Both the position numbers and the translations under genes were made by a program. The notes beneath the pieces are model-generated. The model had not been told where the DNA came from, did not search any database, and was given only the letters and a program-made list of their open reading frames with translations. From positions 5,789,501 through 5,853,500 of the forward strand of contig NC_091932.1 in the NCBI RefSeq assembly GCF_041260155.1: a stretch of 64,000 nucleotides of DNA, given 5' to 3'. Positions 11,901 through 24,100 of this stretch are shown here, one piece after another. The DNA is from Ptychodera flava. Its lineage: Eukaryota > Hemichordata > Enteropneusta > Ptychoderidae. Numbering within the stretch: the first letter of the stretch is position 1; the number at the start of each line of letters is the position of its first letter.

Positions 11901-12850
11901 TATGCAAATGCTACCTCACTATTTCGATATAAATGTTGCCCATACACTATCCCAAAAGAATTTAATACACAGCAATTAGAGATTGGTTGTACATTTACAG
12001 AAGAACGCAAACTTGAACGCTGACAACAAGAATAGCTGGATGAGTTAAATATTCGACCACTGATACAAACCGTTAACGTACAACAGTAGGTGGAAACTTC
12101 CAAGCGAAATGTGATCTACATTTATTAAAAAAATCCTCGGAGAGTATTCCGTAGCCAGATTAAATCTAATATTCAAAATTTGCTGCTGTGTTTTTAAGGT
12201 CGCAGCATCATCAAGAGAGGGCACAACGATATCACTTTGATTCGATTATTAATAATTAATCTTATGATAAAATAATCGATTATAATTATCACAACCGGAA
12301 GTAGAAATATCTTCATATTAATTTTCTAAGTCGTCAACCTTATATACTGCTGATACGTTCGTTTCATTGTTCAATGGTATTGTCGATACAACTTTCATTT
12401 TAGCAGAATAAGTGGACAACAACACTTAACTATTAGAAGCACCCCCTCATGACCGTATTATTCAACTCTGAAAATACACCATGACCCTTGACATTATTGA
12501 ACACTTGTGGGTATTCACTTTTTAACATAATTGTCTACTTCACTATTCAAATTCAGACCTTAGTGTACTCTAAGTACCAAGACAAGACAAATCATGCATG
12601 TTAGATTTGCTACGTCAATACAAGACTGACCCCTAGTTGCTTTGGTTTTCGGCAGCAGTTACAACACGTTCACCCCATGGCTACGCAACAGCCTGCCACT
12701 CACACGACAGTTTGCTAAATTTTATTCCCAAATTTTACTGTTTTGATTTTTATATGCCCACAGACTTTCAGCATGTCTGAGTCAAACAAATTGAACACCT
12801 AGAGTATCCCTAGGAACTAAATCATTTTACCTCACCTTCAATTAGTAGCA
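8930..12850. other. Spacer between copies A and B, no gene seen
   Basis: This spacer is the diverged counterpart of 21150-24990 and 37240-41850. Aligned blocks can be followed by eye (for example cctagaaacctcaattaattt and gaagggcgccctc). The correspondence shows that the duplicated unit includes several kilobases of upstream DNA. It lacks the roughly 330-bp insertion that the C and D spacers share. I find no exon here that joins the receptor reading frame. Confidence 0.6.
10960..11275 (+). other. Repeated spacer block of unknown function, copy B version
   Basis: A block around tctgctcttagcggacatca and ending near cgcccccctcgcagtcagtg is present in all three spacers (here, 22850-23160, and 38990-39175 continuing at 39680-39735 in D). 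In the C spacer it is open for 134 codons, but in B and D the same frame is broken. I do not recognise the peptide. It may be an old exon or repeat carried along by the duplications. Confidence 0.3.
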
Positions 12851-13042
12851 CTGGCGGTACGTCTGTAAATATTCAGTTTCTCCTTGTTCCTCCTTGCCTA
12901 GTTCAGCTAATTAGCATATGAATGCGAACACAACCTACGAACAGAGCAATGTGATAAATCATAGCGAGCACGACTAACGTTTGAAGGGAAAAAGAAACTC
13001 CCCGATGCTAGTGTCAGAAAGAAACACAGTTCTTCGGACGGC
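12850..13042 (+). promoter_or_regulatory. 5' leader of copy B with two upstream ORFs
   Basis: A pyrimidine tract ending in AG (ccttgttcctccttgcctag) followed by gctaattagcatatgaat is kept in front of all three start codons, so it may be the acceptor of an untranslated first intron or part of a core promoter. Two short ORFs follow. The first is 12918-12977 (19 codons, ending NVINHSEHD). The second is 13005-13079 (24 codons), which overlaps the main ATG at 13043 in another frame. Both are conserved in position and length in copies C and D. I infer translational control; an upstream promoter is not identified. Confidence 0.5.
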
Positions 13043-14337
13043 ATGGGCTTGCATTTCTTCTTCTCTTGCGGATTGGTGATACTTCTCACTGGTTTATTCA
13101 TACGACAAAACAACTCAGGTGAGTGTGTAAGCGTAAATATTTAATGTGATCAAAGTACAAAACGAACAATGGCTTGCATTAATGCTCCATATATTGTGCA
13201 AGTTTCATACCTTTTACACACCAACACTATCATACAACACTGTCTTATTACATTCTCTACTTAGTTCAGCTTTACCTGGCAAAGACTCTATTCAAAAAGT
13301 AGAATTAGGTTTTTGCAGGTTGGCTTCAGGTATTTTGCGTCAAACTTCATCGGTCATTAAAGCATAAAACAGCATTGCTCATTAAACCGAACTGAGCAAA
13401 ATACTATCAAAAGTTGTGGCTTAGTCCATCGCATGAGTGCACTTTGTTAGTGACTGTCAGATCACGGTCCTGGAGAGGCCACATGCAGATGAAATGTTTC
13501 GCCGTGTCTTCTAATCTATTGTCTTTGTCTAGTTGATTTAATTAACAGTGCACTCTATCTTTTCATCTTGGCCAGCTCGACCATGTGTTGCGAATGTTGA
13601 CGTTTTACATGCTGTATGATTCTTTCTAGAGAAGAGCTCCACAATATAAGGAATGTTGGGCTAATAAAGTCATGTTTGACATGCGTTGAAATGTTTGTTA
13701 TTTTGTCCAGTCGAAATTAAATTAGTTGATGGCAATACACCATTTCAAGGTAGAATTGAAGTAAGACAAAATGGAAGCACAACTTGGAAATCTATGTGTA
13801 CTGATAAAGATAAAGGCTGGAACCTCACAGTAGCTAGAGCTGCTTGCAAACAACTAGATATGTAGTTAACAAAACACACTTAACCTTACAGTAAATAATG
13901 TTGCTTCACATTAATACTACAGGTACAAAAAGAGTGCATTTTTAGACCAAAAAATGTTCGATAATAATTCATTCCTTGCATGAATGAAGACACTATCATA
14001 ATTTTACCTGAAAATGTACAGATAAAATGGCCGCGAATACAGTGAGCGTACACGGAAACACTTTTAATGAATCACCGCTGTGGAATTCGAATCAATAATA
14101 CAGCATTCATTATTCGTCACGCGAAAGGAAATGTGCCGTCTTTAGCCGAAAAGTTCGAATAATTACACGATCTATGACTTCTTTAACAGAACAATGAATG
14201 ATGAAGATTATTCAATCGTTTGTCATAACAAGTGATAGACCCGTACATTTCTAAATCCTTATGTTGGTGGGCATCGTAAAAGCGGCACCCGCGCAGTAAC
14301 ATACTGCCCTTGCTCACTCATGAACACACAATCATTC

Positions 14338-14338
<1 letters not shown>

Positions 14339-14408
<70 letters not shown>
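14339..14408. repeat. (CT)n at the SRCR exon 2 acceptor, copy B
   Basis: About 33 CT units run directly into the acceptor ctctctcag of the SRCR part 2 exon, so the microsatellite forms the polypyrimidine tract. The same arrangement is in copies C and D. Confidence 0.95.
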
Positions 14409-17400
14409 GCTTCAATACAGTAATGTGGCATATTAGAAACTTTGGCGTTAGCGATCTGAATTACTCAGTGTGCAGTGTAAGCTGTAACCCCATTGCGTCG
14501 ACGCTGGACGAGTGCGACATCAATTTTGGCGAACATGGAATGGGATGTAACAGTTGTGGATCGACGTTGAATGTGGGTACGGGTGTCACGTGTTACTGTA
14601 AGTGTGGGAAATACCCTATATTTACCAATTCCGAGTAAACTTTATTCTATGAGCACACTTTATTTCTTCGCACTACAACATATCACTAAATCAATAAAAT
14701 TACTCCTTATGATCAGTAACTGTAACATTGCATGCCGTATAACGAGTGTATATTCTTTTCTCGTTAATTGTGAAAAGTCTACCGGAACGTCTCCTATTTC
14801 TGTCCCATACCACGACGTGATCCAAATGTCTATATATTTGAATATACATACTTGAATTATTCCTGATTGTTTTATGTCAGGATTTCTATCAGATAACACT
14901 ACAGTTCCAAATTCTGCCTGCCTTAAAGACATGTAAAAAATGCAATGATAATTATACATCATAACCGAAAGATAGTTAAGATTGCAGCGCGAGACTTGCT
15001 CCGTTATCTGGCCGATGGCCACTTACTTTAAGGCATAACTTCCCAAAATTGTCATCGACAGTTACTCTTATGTCTGCTTATAGTTGAGATAATTTTAAAA
15101 TAAAAAACATATGCAAACCATGATCGTCAAGTGGTCTTATGTTATTTAGAATTAACTGACATATATGTCCTGATACAAATTTAAATCAACTTTGTTATCT
15201 TTCCCTCATAGTCCCTAACTTTCTCGGTCGATATAAAGAGGATAATGTCAGGATATTTCCAATACATACGGCATTGCCAATACCGAAGTATGATGTCACG
15301 ATACAAGAATGTGTCGGGATCAAGGAAAGACTATTGCAGTACTACATAGTGCCGATGAGTGTTACTGTGGTGATGACTCTGTTGATTACTGGCGTTATGG
15401 AGAGGCTATTCCAGGATTACCAATACTGCCTGACACACAGGCTGTGAAATACAACACACTGCAGTGTTCTGGTGATAATGGAACGTCGCCATACATGCAA
15501 GGTTGTAGAGGAGACTGGCAACTCGATGTTTACAATAGTATGTCTCATCCATAATATCCAACTTTAAAGAGACTTTAGAACTTGTAGAACCAGGTGATCG
15601 TATAACGGATATCATATAGGTCTGACTAGGCGAAGCTCGAAGAAGAACATTTTCCTCGCAACTGTATTATTTCTTCAAAGAAAAATGTTCAACTTACATC
15701 GATTATGAAGTTTCAGTCGACGTGAAGTCTCGTCTTGTGATACAAACGTGTTTTCGACATATTCTTATTCCTAATGAAAGCAAAGAATAATAGTTCTGAA
15801 TAAGCGTTGTCAATCATTGTTTTACAGAGAATCATGGTCTACCTTTCATATTACGTTAACTTTGCCTTAGACAATTATCCGTAGTTTGCAGTTAAAGTAT
15901 TCATCCATTGCTTCAAAAATTTAACGATACGGTAAGTTATGATTACTGTCGAAATGTGACCGCCTAAAGCTTAATTCAGCGACCAGGGTCAGTTTTATTT
16001 AATTCTGAGAATCAAACTGGATTCCTTAACTATTAACATTCCCTGATAATTGTTATGTAGTACAATGAAGGTGGCGAAAACAGTAATGTTACAATGCATA
16101 TTTTATATGAAGCAAACATTTAATTTTAATATTTTATAACAGCGTCTTTCGGTGCCTGTAGCGGTGACTACACTGATTCCAGTGGATACATATATTCACC
16201 AAATTTCCCCGGTAACTATACCAACGAACAATCGTGTACTTGGACAATAACAGTGGATCCTGGACACATAGTAAAGCTAACCACTCTTATGCTGAGATTA
16301 CAAGACAATGACATGGTGATTGTGAAGGATGGGATAGAAGACCATAGCTCTACTATCAGTACTTTTACTGGTTATTTGCTACCACAGCCATTATACAGTT
16401 CATCCAATACTCTTTGTATTGAGATGATCACCGATGACGCAGGGAATGACCTTGGATTTGCTCTACAATACGAGGGTAAGAATTCAATATATTTCAAAAG
16501 TCAAATGATTGCCGATAGTGGTGACACTCGGGTAAATTGCATTCTTATCGGACTGAATTTATTTTCCTTTTTTATGGTTCGACTTAATATAAACATGAAA
16601 ATATCTTGTATACACACTTTAAGTTTTATAAATCTGGATGACCCGCTTTCAAGTACCAATTATACCTTAGAAAATTAGAATGCGTTAAAAATAGCAGCCA
16701 TTGTACCAACAGCTGATGAGATTACTGTGAGTACACCTGTGCAACAGTCAACGCAAATGACTTCAGCCACTACTAAAGGAACAAGTATGGCAATGACTCC
16801 TGGTCGACAATCGACTTCAGCTGTCACCATAACTGCTTGGAGGACCAATCAAATGACATCGCTCACAGATCCTGCGACTGAAATGTTGACAAGTGAGAAA
16901 ACCATGGACGAAACGACGACGAAGATGGTCACGATTCCAACAACAAGTATACTGATATCGACGGAGGCCGACAGAAAATCTTCGGCGACAGGATTCGGTA
17001 CATCGCCGACACATCATGAGTCGACTGGGAAAGACACGACCACACGTTACCTGGTCGCTACCAATGGATACACAAGTATGCTGACAGAAAACAACACACA
17101 ACGGAAACAACAAGATTGTAAGTGTGGCTATTAAATATTTGATTTCTATAGTCACTTCAGAATGATAAAAGTGAATTTAAGGACATAAATCGAAAATGTA
17201 ACAATTTATGTCTAAAAGTATATTCAAAATTTTAATATTTGAGGACACATATTTCTTGTTCTTTTCCAATTTTTGTATACATTATTGTGACTGTCGTCGC
17301 TACGATAATTCTTCTCGCCATTGTATTGGTTGTGTTGCGCAGTCGAAGATTACAAAGGTGATGAATCAGCATTTTTTGCGCTTACATTCACTGTCTTCAA

Positions 17401-17780
17401 CAGTTGCACACATTTACGAGAATGGCAGTCTTAGAAAAGCACTGAGTTTGGATATGAAATGGTCTTACGAAAAGATGAATAGATTTTTTTAATGAAGTGA
17501 GTTAATTTATGATAATTACACAAAAGTTTGACGTGACAAGTATATGTCTGCAAAAGTGTGATATTATTGTGATGTTGATAAAATCACTCAAGAGGCATTT
17601 GTGTTATCTGATGTCTTCTTGTGATCAGATGTTAAGCCTTTTCATACGGTGGTCGTTTCGGGGGGTTTAAGGAGTTTTATTACTAGCGCACTAAGGTGAA
17701 TGCTTCTGCTACTGCCACTAATATTATGCAGGAAAATGGTTTAACATGGTCAGTCGACTTATAATCCTAATATTCATACG

Positions 17781-17860
17781 CCTGTTTTACGATGAAAGAA
17801 GGGGAATGCACAAAATATACACGTAGTTCATGCATGACGAACAAGATTGTAATTACGTAT
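17781..17860 (+). pseudogene. Decayed D-type tail exon in copy B
   Basis: Aligns with the start of the long-tail exon of copy D (48361-48440): shared gaaagaaggggaatgcacaaaatatacac against D gaggaacgcacagaatatacac. The acceptor that reads gtttcagg in D is gttttacg here, so the splice site is gone, and similarity fades after about 80 bases. This indicates that B once had, or descends from a gene with, the long tail. Confidence 0.55.
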
Positions 17861-17939
17861 AGGTATAGCGAATCCAGTAAAACAGCATTTGACTTATTTA
17901 AACTGTGCCGGTTTTGAAGCCTGATTCTGTTCGTTCAAC

Positions 17940-18115
17940 TCAGACGGGGTGTTTCAACCAGCATCGATTCTGAGGTGTTATTGATCAAGCAACACAGCTA
18001 TCAGTATTTCTACAATCTTCACAACAATCCCAAACCCTAGCTTTGATGTTTTCGTTGCCATTGTTCAAGTCATTACCTGGTCTTTGGTAGCCCTCCTCCT
18101 TTTCGAATGTTATGT
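17940..18115 (-). pseudogene. Antisense PAN/apple domain remnant 1 (copy B intron)
   Basis: Read on the minus strand, the segment gives a Cys-rich peptide with the PAN/apple signature: GYQRPGNDLNNGNENIKA, then DCCEDCRNTDSCVA, a stop where Trp is expected, then SITPQNRCWLK. The spacing GND, C..C, C.AW, CWLK is that of PAN/apple domains, which bind proteins or carbohydrates outside the cell. It lies antisense in the TM-to-tail intron of copy B and is broken, so it is a fossil rather than an exon of the receptor. Confidence 0.6.
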
Positions 18116-19489
18116 ATGAATAATTTCCAATGACAGTAAATATAGTGTAGAATTCATTCAAAGCAACAGTATTGAATAAATATTTCTAAAACGTTGCACT
18201 ACTTGTTCTTAACTCATGACATGCATTTTTTAAACGAATATCCTAACAAATATAGTACAGTGTTCATCGAAATTGCGTCAATGTGAGGTCAACATAATTT
18301 ATTATGATTTCATAAGGGCTTCATGGATTTAGTTTTAACAGCAACTAGAAGCCGCCTCTTACCGCGAGATAAGCTGCCAATTATCTTAATAGAAACCAAC
18401 AAAATATGAATATGAAACAAACACATGAACACGTTTGACATAACGTTGCACTAATATCACTTCACTGAAAACAGCGGAAATTTTTAAAAGTGTGCAAAAT
18501 TCTGAAAACAGTCCGTATTGCTAATATGCAAATCAAAAGACGCTCAACGCATTAAATAAATCGCCATAACTTTAATGCAGTTCTCTAGTACAGGGATTAA
18601 TTTAGCACGGCAGACAAATGAAGTATGTTTAGACGAAGATGAGAATAGTGTATGTTCAAATGTAATATAATGAAATGTATTTAGACATGTATCTGTCGTA
18701 TATATGTACACACACGTATATATTGAAATATGTGTACATGTAATTATGCCGGCCAGCAGGGATAGAAACGCGTGCAAACTCCCAGCTGGAGCAAAATTTC
18801 TATTTTGATATTCCATGGTAGAATTTAAATGTACTGTTATGATGTAAAAGCAATAAGGCACGGGTATACCACTCGGCTTTGACCAGATCACTGCATATGT
18901 ATACTCACTTGCTTGCGCAAATATGTCGTGAACTGGTCACAATCTCGTGGGATACTGTCACTGGCTGTGGTTTATTGCTAAATTAGTCTCCCGTTACAAG
19001 GCGAGAAAACATCATGAAATATCGTGACATAAACGTTTCTATCAAAAACCGAACAGTTCGTGTTTCAGTTGACTTTATTACCTCCAGTTTCTTTTTTGTA
19101 TTGCCTATTTGCGGATGAATTTCTTACTGTAAATTTAAGGGGGTTTATTCTGTGGTCTAAAAAGTGTCCATAATTATATCGATCGTATTGAAAGAAGCAT
19201 TAAAATATTTCTCAGCACTCCAGTATACGAAAAACGTTTTTACTAGATTAGCAAATCAAACCTATGTGTGTTTCCTATACATTGACGGATACCGTATTAA
19301 AAGCCGCCGACCAAACTGTTTTGCTTTCACAATTTTAAAACCCTGACATTACTATTCAAACGTTCGCTGATTTTTCATTAAGTTATTAAAGAACAAATAA
19401 AAAATTGTCTTCCACCCTATAGAAGTTTTTGTGTGATTGTGACAGTTTTGTAGCCAGTCCCTGCCTGCTTTTCGGCAACGATGTGTTTC

Positions 19490-19640
19490 AACCATCATCG
19501 ATACTGTGGTGTTATGATTCCAACGCATCCTGCAGTAGTTCTGCAATCTTCATAACTCTCCTGAGCGTTCTCATTAAATTTGATGTTTTTAGTTCCATTG
19601 TTGATGTCGTTACCTGGCTTTCAGTAGTCATCTTCTATCT
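19490..19640 (-). pseudogene. Antisense PAN/apple domain remnant 2 (copy B intron)
   Basis: The minus strand reads EIEDDY, a stop, KPGNDINNGTKNIKFNENA, then YEDCRTTAGCV and ITPQYR. It is a second, diverged copy of the PAN/apple-like unit found 1.5 kb upstream, in the same orientation. The original host gene presumably ran on the minus strand and had at least two such domains. Confidence 0.6.
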
Positions 19641-19677
19641 CACAGCCTTTGTGTAATGATAATTAAGTTACATGTCA

Positions 19678-19725
19678 ACAACGACGACGACAACAACAAC
19701 AACAACGAAGACGACGACGATAGAA
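19678..19725. repeat. (ACG/ACA)n trinucleotide tract
   Basis: Short imperfect GAC/AAC trinucleotide run about 60 bases upstream of the tail exon of copy B; copy C has a shorter version at about 35858-35900. Confidence 0.8.
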
Positions 19726-21138
19726 ATCATGCTACATAAACGCAGAGGATAATCATGTTTCCTCAGCTTTAATCTTGTCTGTTCGTAGGGAGCATAGTCC
19801 TCAGCTGTTTCAGGACAGGGTGACGTGCGGAATGGTGTTGGTCAAGGTGATTCAATTTATACATCGCTAAGATTGGACGAAATATCACCAAGTCATTATG
19901 AAAAGTTGAAGAAAGAAGGCGAAATTTAGAGCGGCATTAGCTATTGTAATTCTTGATGTGTTTTCTTCACTTATCTTCAGATTGTAAATATTGCTTTTTC
20001 ATTTGTACTTCGATAATCACGTCGAAATAGAAACATTCAACTCGTAAATACTGTCTGCATATAAAGTAACAAATGGTATTGATGGCGATAGAATTTTGGT
20101 CCATTTTCCTTTTGTAGAAAATATGTAAAGTGTGTTGAAAAGACAGAATGTAAATCTAAATGTATATTTATCACGCGTAAACTACTACGATGCTCCTCTT
20201 GTTCAGAGAGTATGGTTGTAAAATGGCATTTTTATATTGCTAAAACATGAATCATCTGTTATTTTAAGTGGAACAGCTTTCAGCATAGATGTTTATGTGA
20301 AAGACCGAGAGACTTTTGATTTTTTGATTGATTGTTTATTTCAGTATTTGTGGCCTCAAGACCGAGAGAACAAAACTCAAATGTCAAGAAAAACGTCAGA
20401 ATTTGATTTCCATTTTCGGTATTTGGCTACGGCATTTAAATGCCAGCCTGTTCTTGCCAAAAATTAAAAGATAAATTCAAATTTTGCGAGTATTGCGACC
20501 AAGACCCAAAAAGAGACGGTACTTGGTGTAATAATGTTTTGCATTAATTTTCTGCTTGTGAGTTGTTGAGTATGGTTGATAGTGCACCATCTCAGAATTT
20601 GTAGTAATCTGTTTTTCCTGATTAATGCTTTACTATACAGTAAAACTATGTTTAGCAAGGAGTGTTAACAATTTATGCTTCATCCAACACACCGTAGTTC
20701 GTTGTACATTTTTTGACTCTGTCATTATTGTTTATTTTGGAAAGTTGCCAGTGGAAGACATGTGTATATAAAATATGTGTGATTCTGCAATCATCTTTTA
20801 AAGTTTCATATGAGTAGCAAATTCAGTATTTCGCAATTCTGGAAATTTCAGAAATGAAATTAATCAAGTAACTGAAATGAATGTCTGTTTGAAAATATTT
20901 GTAACCAAAAATAAGTTTAAACTTGTGGTCAAATAGACTCGTTTTTACCATGACTATATTTACTGTCCATTATCAGTCTATTAAAAACACTGAGTTCATA
21001 ACACTTACCACATCGTTCATTTCAATAATGTTTTACCGAGGTGCTGCCATATATCAGCGTCATACAGTGTGGTAAAAATATTTGTGCAAGAAAATTGGTA
21101 AAAGTAATGCATATTGATATATGACTTCATTTATGGAG

Positions 21139-21144
21139 AATAAA
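21139..21144 (+). terminator. Candidate polyadenylation signal of copy B
   Basis: AATAAA at the position aligned with the signals of copies A (8903) and C (37229). Confidence 0.4.
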
Positions 21145-21149
21145 ATTAT

Positions 21150-24100
21150 CTTCAAGAGGAAAACGTTGTTAAATCAATTTATCTGTCAGTTTAATCATAT
21201 TGATATTGGTGATTATTCTATATTTCGAAAAGCTCCCGACAAGGTAGCTGTAGGAAATACAGACACGCCTAATTGTATTAGGAACTTAACAGGACGCAGA
21301 ACGCTTTTCGATGATAAAGAGTAACCAGCCATTGCGTCATTTAAAGCTAGGAGAATGTGTCCAGTAGCCGTGATTTCATCGTCCAGTTATTCGGCTCTAT
21401 ACCGGATACATTAGCATCTATATAAAATTTCGTTGGACATGTCTTTGGTCGATATGTTGCAGGAATGGGACACCTAACATTCTGGCATTGCTAGATACAG
21501 CACATATATACAACTCAATGTGTGGCAGATGTAGGCAGACAATTTCCAACTAACGGGTAAAGTGATATACCAACGACCCGAATAACTGGAACCCAAAGCA
21601 CGCCCTCTCGTCTTCCTTGATCAAAACGTGGTAATGGTCGCCTTTGTCATCTCACTTAAATTGGTATTCCTCTTGTTTCATATACCTAGAAACCTCAATT
21701 AATTTATCTATATTTAAAAGACATATCGACAATAAATAGATTCAGAAACCGTCTACGTATGCACATGCGTGGTTTTGGTTCTACTGCAAGTAGCACATTT
21801 AAGTAAGCTCTGCAACCTCACCACAGACAGAAATGGCGTCAGTTTGGAGTCTGCTAGCGATTGTTTGTAATATAAATGCTGCTAATATTTGGCACGAGAG
21901 ATTGCTAGCAAGAAATTTGTTTCTGGCGATGAGGTAACAGCGTAAAGGTATCTCTTGCATGTACCCCAAAATATCTGACAAATTATGAAACAAAAACTTT
22001 TTTGCTAACCCTATCCATAATTTGAGTTGGATAATTTGAAGCTACCGACAATATTTGCTACATTTCTCTTCATGGTTGTGTATTTCTGCAGTGACAAACT
22101 CTTATGGATTTCGAAATGATTACGGTGACGGTCACGCTTCGTGATTGCATTTGCGACATCGTCCATGCCCATATGTGGTAGGCTTTCGAAGGGCGCCCTC
22201 TTGATGCACCCACGAATACAACTTTCTCGGAGGAAAGTAGACTTGCTTCAAGTCGGTTAATTTCTAAAAAAACCTTTTGTAATAGTTTCTCGTGTGATCT
22301 CCTATTTCATACAAACCTATTTGGAATTTGGCAGCCAAGGCCAGGTTTCCTTGCGATAAATTGAACGCGCTACCTTTGAGTCTGCGCAGTATAGTGAGTT
22401 AGTTTCTGCCGGATTCTGTGATTCCGGGAGAAACTCTTCCTATAGCGTTCACCCCACTCGTTGCGGTCACCCCACTCACGCGTTTCATATGAAAACAGAA
22501 CACAAATCATCAAGTTCAACCCACTCGAACTTTCACAAATCACAGACTTGAACCAAGTTTAGGAGGGGAGGTACCAGGGTCAGTTTCCCAGACGTGGGGC
22601 GTGAACTGAAAGACCGTCAAAATATAATATGTAAACAATAAGTTTTTCTGGAGGGCGCCCATAATATGGGGAGGCTGTGTGGGATTTGGATAGGCTGACC
22701 GTGCTCAGGGTTACTGTTAACTAAATGTAAAGTGATTGAAAAATCATGTTGGTACTAAATAGTTGGAGTTCGTGTTTTTCAAATTCGTGTTCTTCAAAAT
22801 TCTTGTTCTTTAAAGTCATTGCAACTAACGTTTTCTTTTTTGCCGGGGATATAAAACGTACCCCAATCATGGTCCCTCTTGTGGAGGGACCGTGCCCCAA
22901 TAGAGTACATTTCTGCTCTTGGCGGACATCAGTGACGATGCATCGTCAGGGCGATGGTGCATTACAGATCCGTTTGTACCACAGCTCCTCCACGTTGTAC
23001 CAGAGACTAAAGGGGCAGATGCCCAGTAAAATTTTTGGAAAATTAGATGCTAAGGATATGCAGGTTATATATTTATATACAAACTATGATGAAGCACAGA
23101 AGAACAGGTTCTGCCCTGCCCCCTCGCAATCAGTGAGGCTACGGGCCTAATACAAGTATTTTGACTGAACACAATATACGGTCACAACGCCAAACAGAAA
23201 CATGCGAAAGTGCAGATTAATTCACAAGCACACTTTTTACATTTCCTCACACAAGCCCAAATGGAATTACATTACATCCGGAACAGCAGTACCAAATTCA
23301 AGATTTGCGTGTGTGAGCTACCGCTTGTAGCAGTCCATCGCGAGTGCATGTGAGGGTACAACGTTGTACTGAATAGACTCGGCTGCCAGTGCTTGCGGAC
23401 AGAGCGCACGCCTACCAGTGGCAGTATACGTAGAAGATGTGTGTCGGCAACCGCAAAAATGGAAATGTGGTTATTATTTTTTAAGCAAAATCGAGCAGCG
23501 TGTTTGCCAAACGTAGCAAGTATTGGACTCAGTTTTATTTCTTTCATCTAATAGACATAATCTATCGTTATTCACCCTTAGGCGACGATTGATACTATCG
23601 CGCGTAATTATAAAGTTTGAATATTAGAGACGATCTCCTCTTCTCCCTTGATTAAATAGAGTTATATTAACAGTCTCCTGTTCGCTCTGTCAAAATCATT
23701 CGACTCGAATTTCGCCAAAATCACTCTATAATTGATGTCGTAACTTTGGGTGTGCTGCAACCATTGCCAAGTCTACCAATTGCAAGGCTTAAGCGTGAGA
23801 TCAGGGACAATGTGTGTGTCAGGTGAATTAATTTTTCTAAGGCGTCATCTACTGACGCAGTTTCTGTTAACTCATGCAACTTTTTTTGTTTATTTGTTTT
23901 TTCATGTCTCCCACTTGTCACCCCGATTTGCCTATTGCAAGGAAAAAAATGATCATGTGTTGATTCCTTTCATATCAAGACGAATTACATAATGCTCATG
24001 GATAACGCTCCAAGATGCGATTTCAAATACAAATCAGTAAACATAAGGTCCAAGGCACATTTAATATGTAAATGATACCCCACTATTTCGATATTAAATT

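Larger units (their letters stand above)
13043..19929 (+). pseudogene. Receptor copy B: SRCR-WSC-CUB-stalk-TM, disabled
   Basis: Exons by homology with copy D: signal peptide 13043-13118 (MGLHFFFSCGLVILLTGLF), SRCR part 1 13711-13857, SRCR part 2 14409-14597, WSC 15212-15537, CUB 16143-16475, Thr-rich stalk 16713-17117, TM 17269-17357, ITAM-type tail 19789-19929. Four lesions are visible. The donor after SRCR part 1 is atatgt instead of gtatgt. A 10-bp deletion near 15310 shifts the WSC frame. The TM acceptor AG is missing (ccaattt where D has ccagacat). A 16-bp deletion near 19799 shifts the tail, so the two YxxL motifs are lost and an early stop follows. The CUB and stalk exons are still open. 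Most likely a pseudogene; a partial secreted product cannot be excluded. Confidence 0.75.

Noticed and set aside
13858..13863. Possible AT-AC minor intron at the copy B SRCR donor (atatgt)
   Set aside because: Copies C and D have gtatgt at the same site and the acceptor is a normal CAG, so a G-to-A mutation is simpler than a switch of intron class.
14341..14408. Regularly repeated short units suggestive of an array such as CRISPR
   Set aside because: Plain dinucleotide microsatellites in eukaryotic introns, with no spacers.
21832..21940. Hydrophobic ATG-led segment (MASVWSLLAIVCNINAANIW) followed by a possible donor atgag|gtaaca, also present near 37978
   Set aside because: It looks like a signal peptide, but its exit phase (2) does not fit the phase-1 SRCR exon and the ATG is lost in the B counterpart near 10397. 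It could at most be an untranslated first exon.
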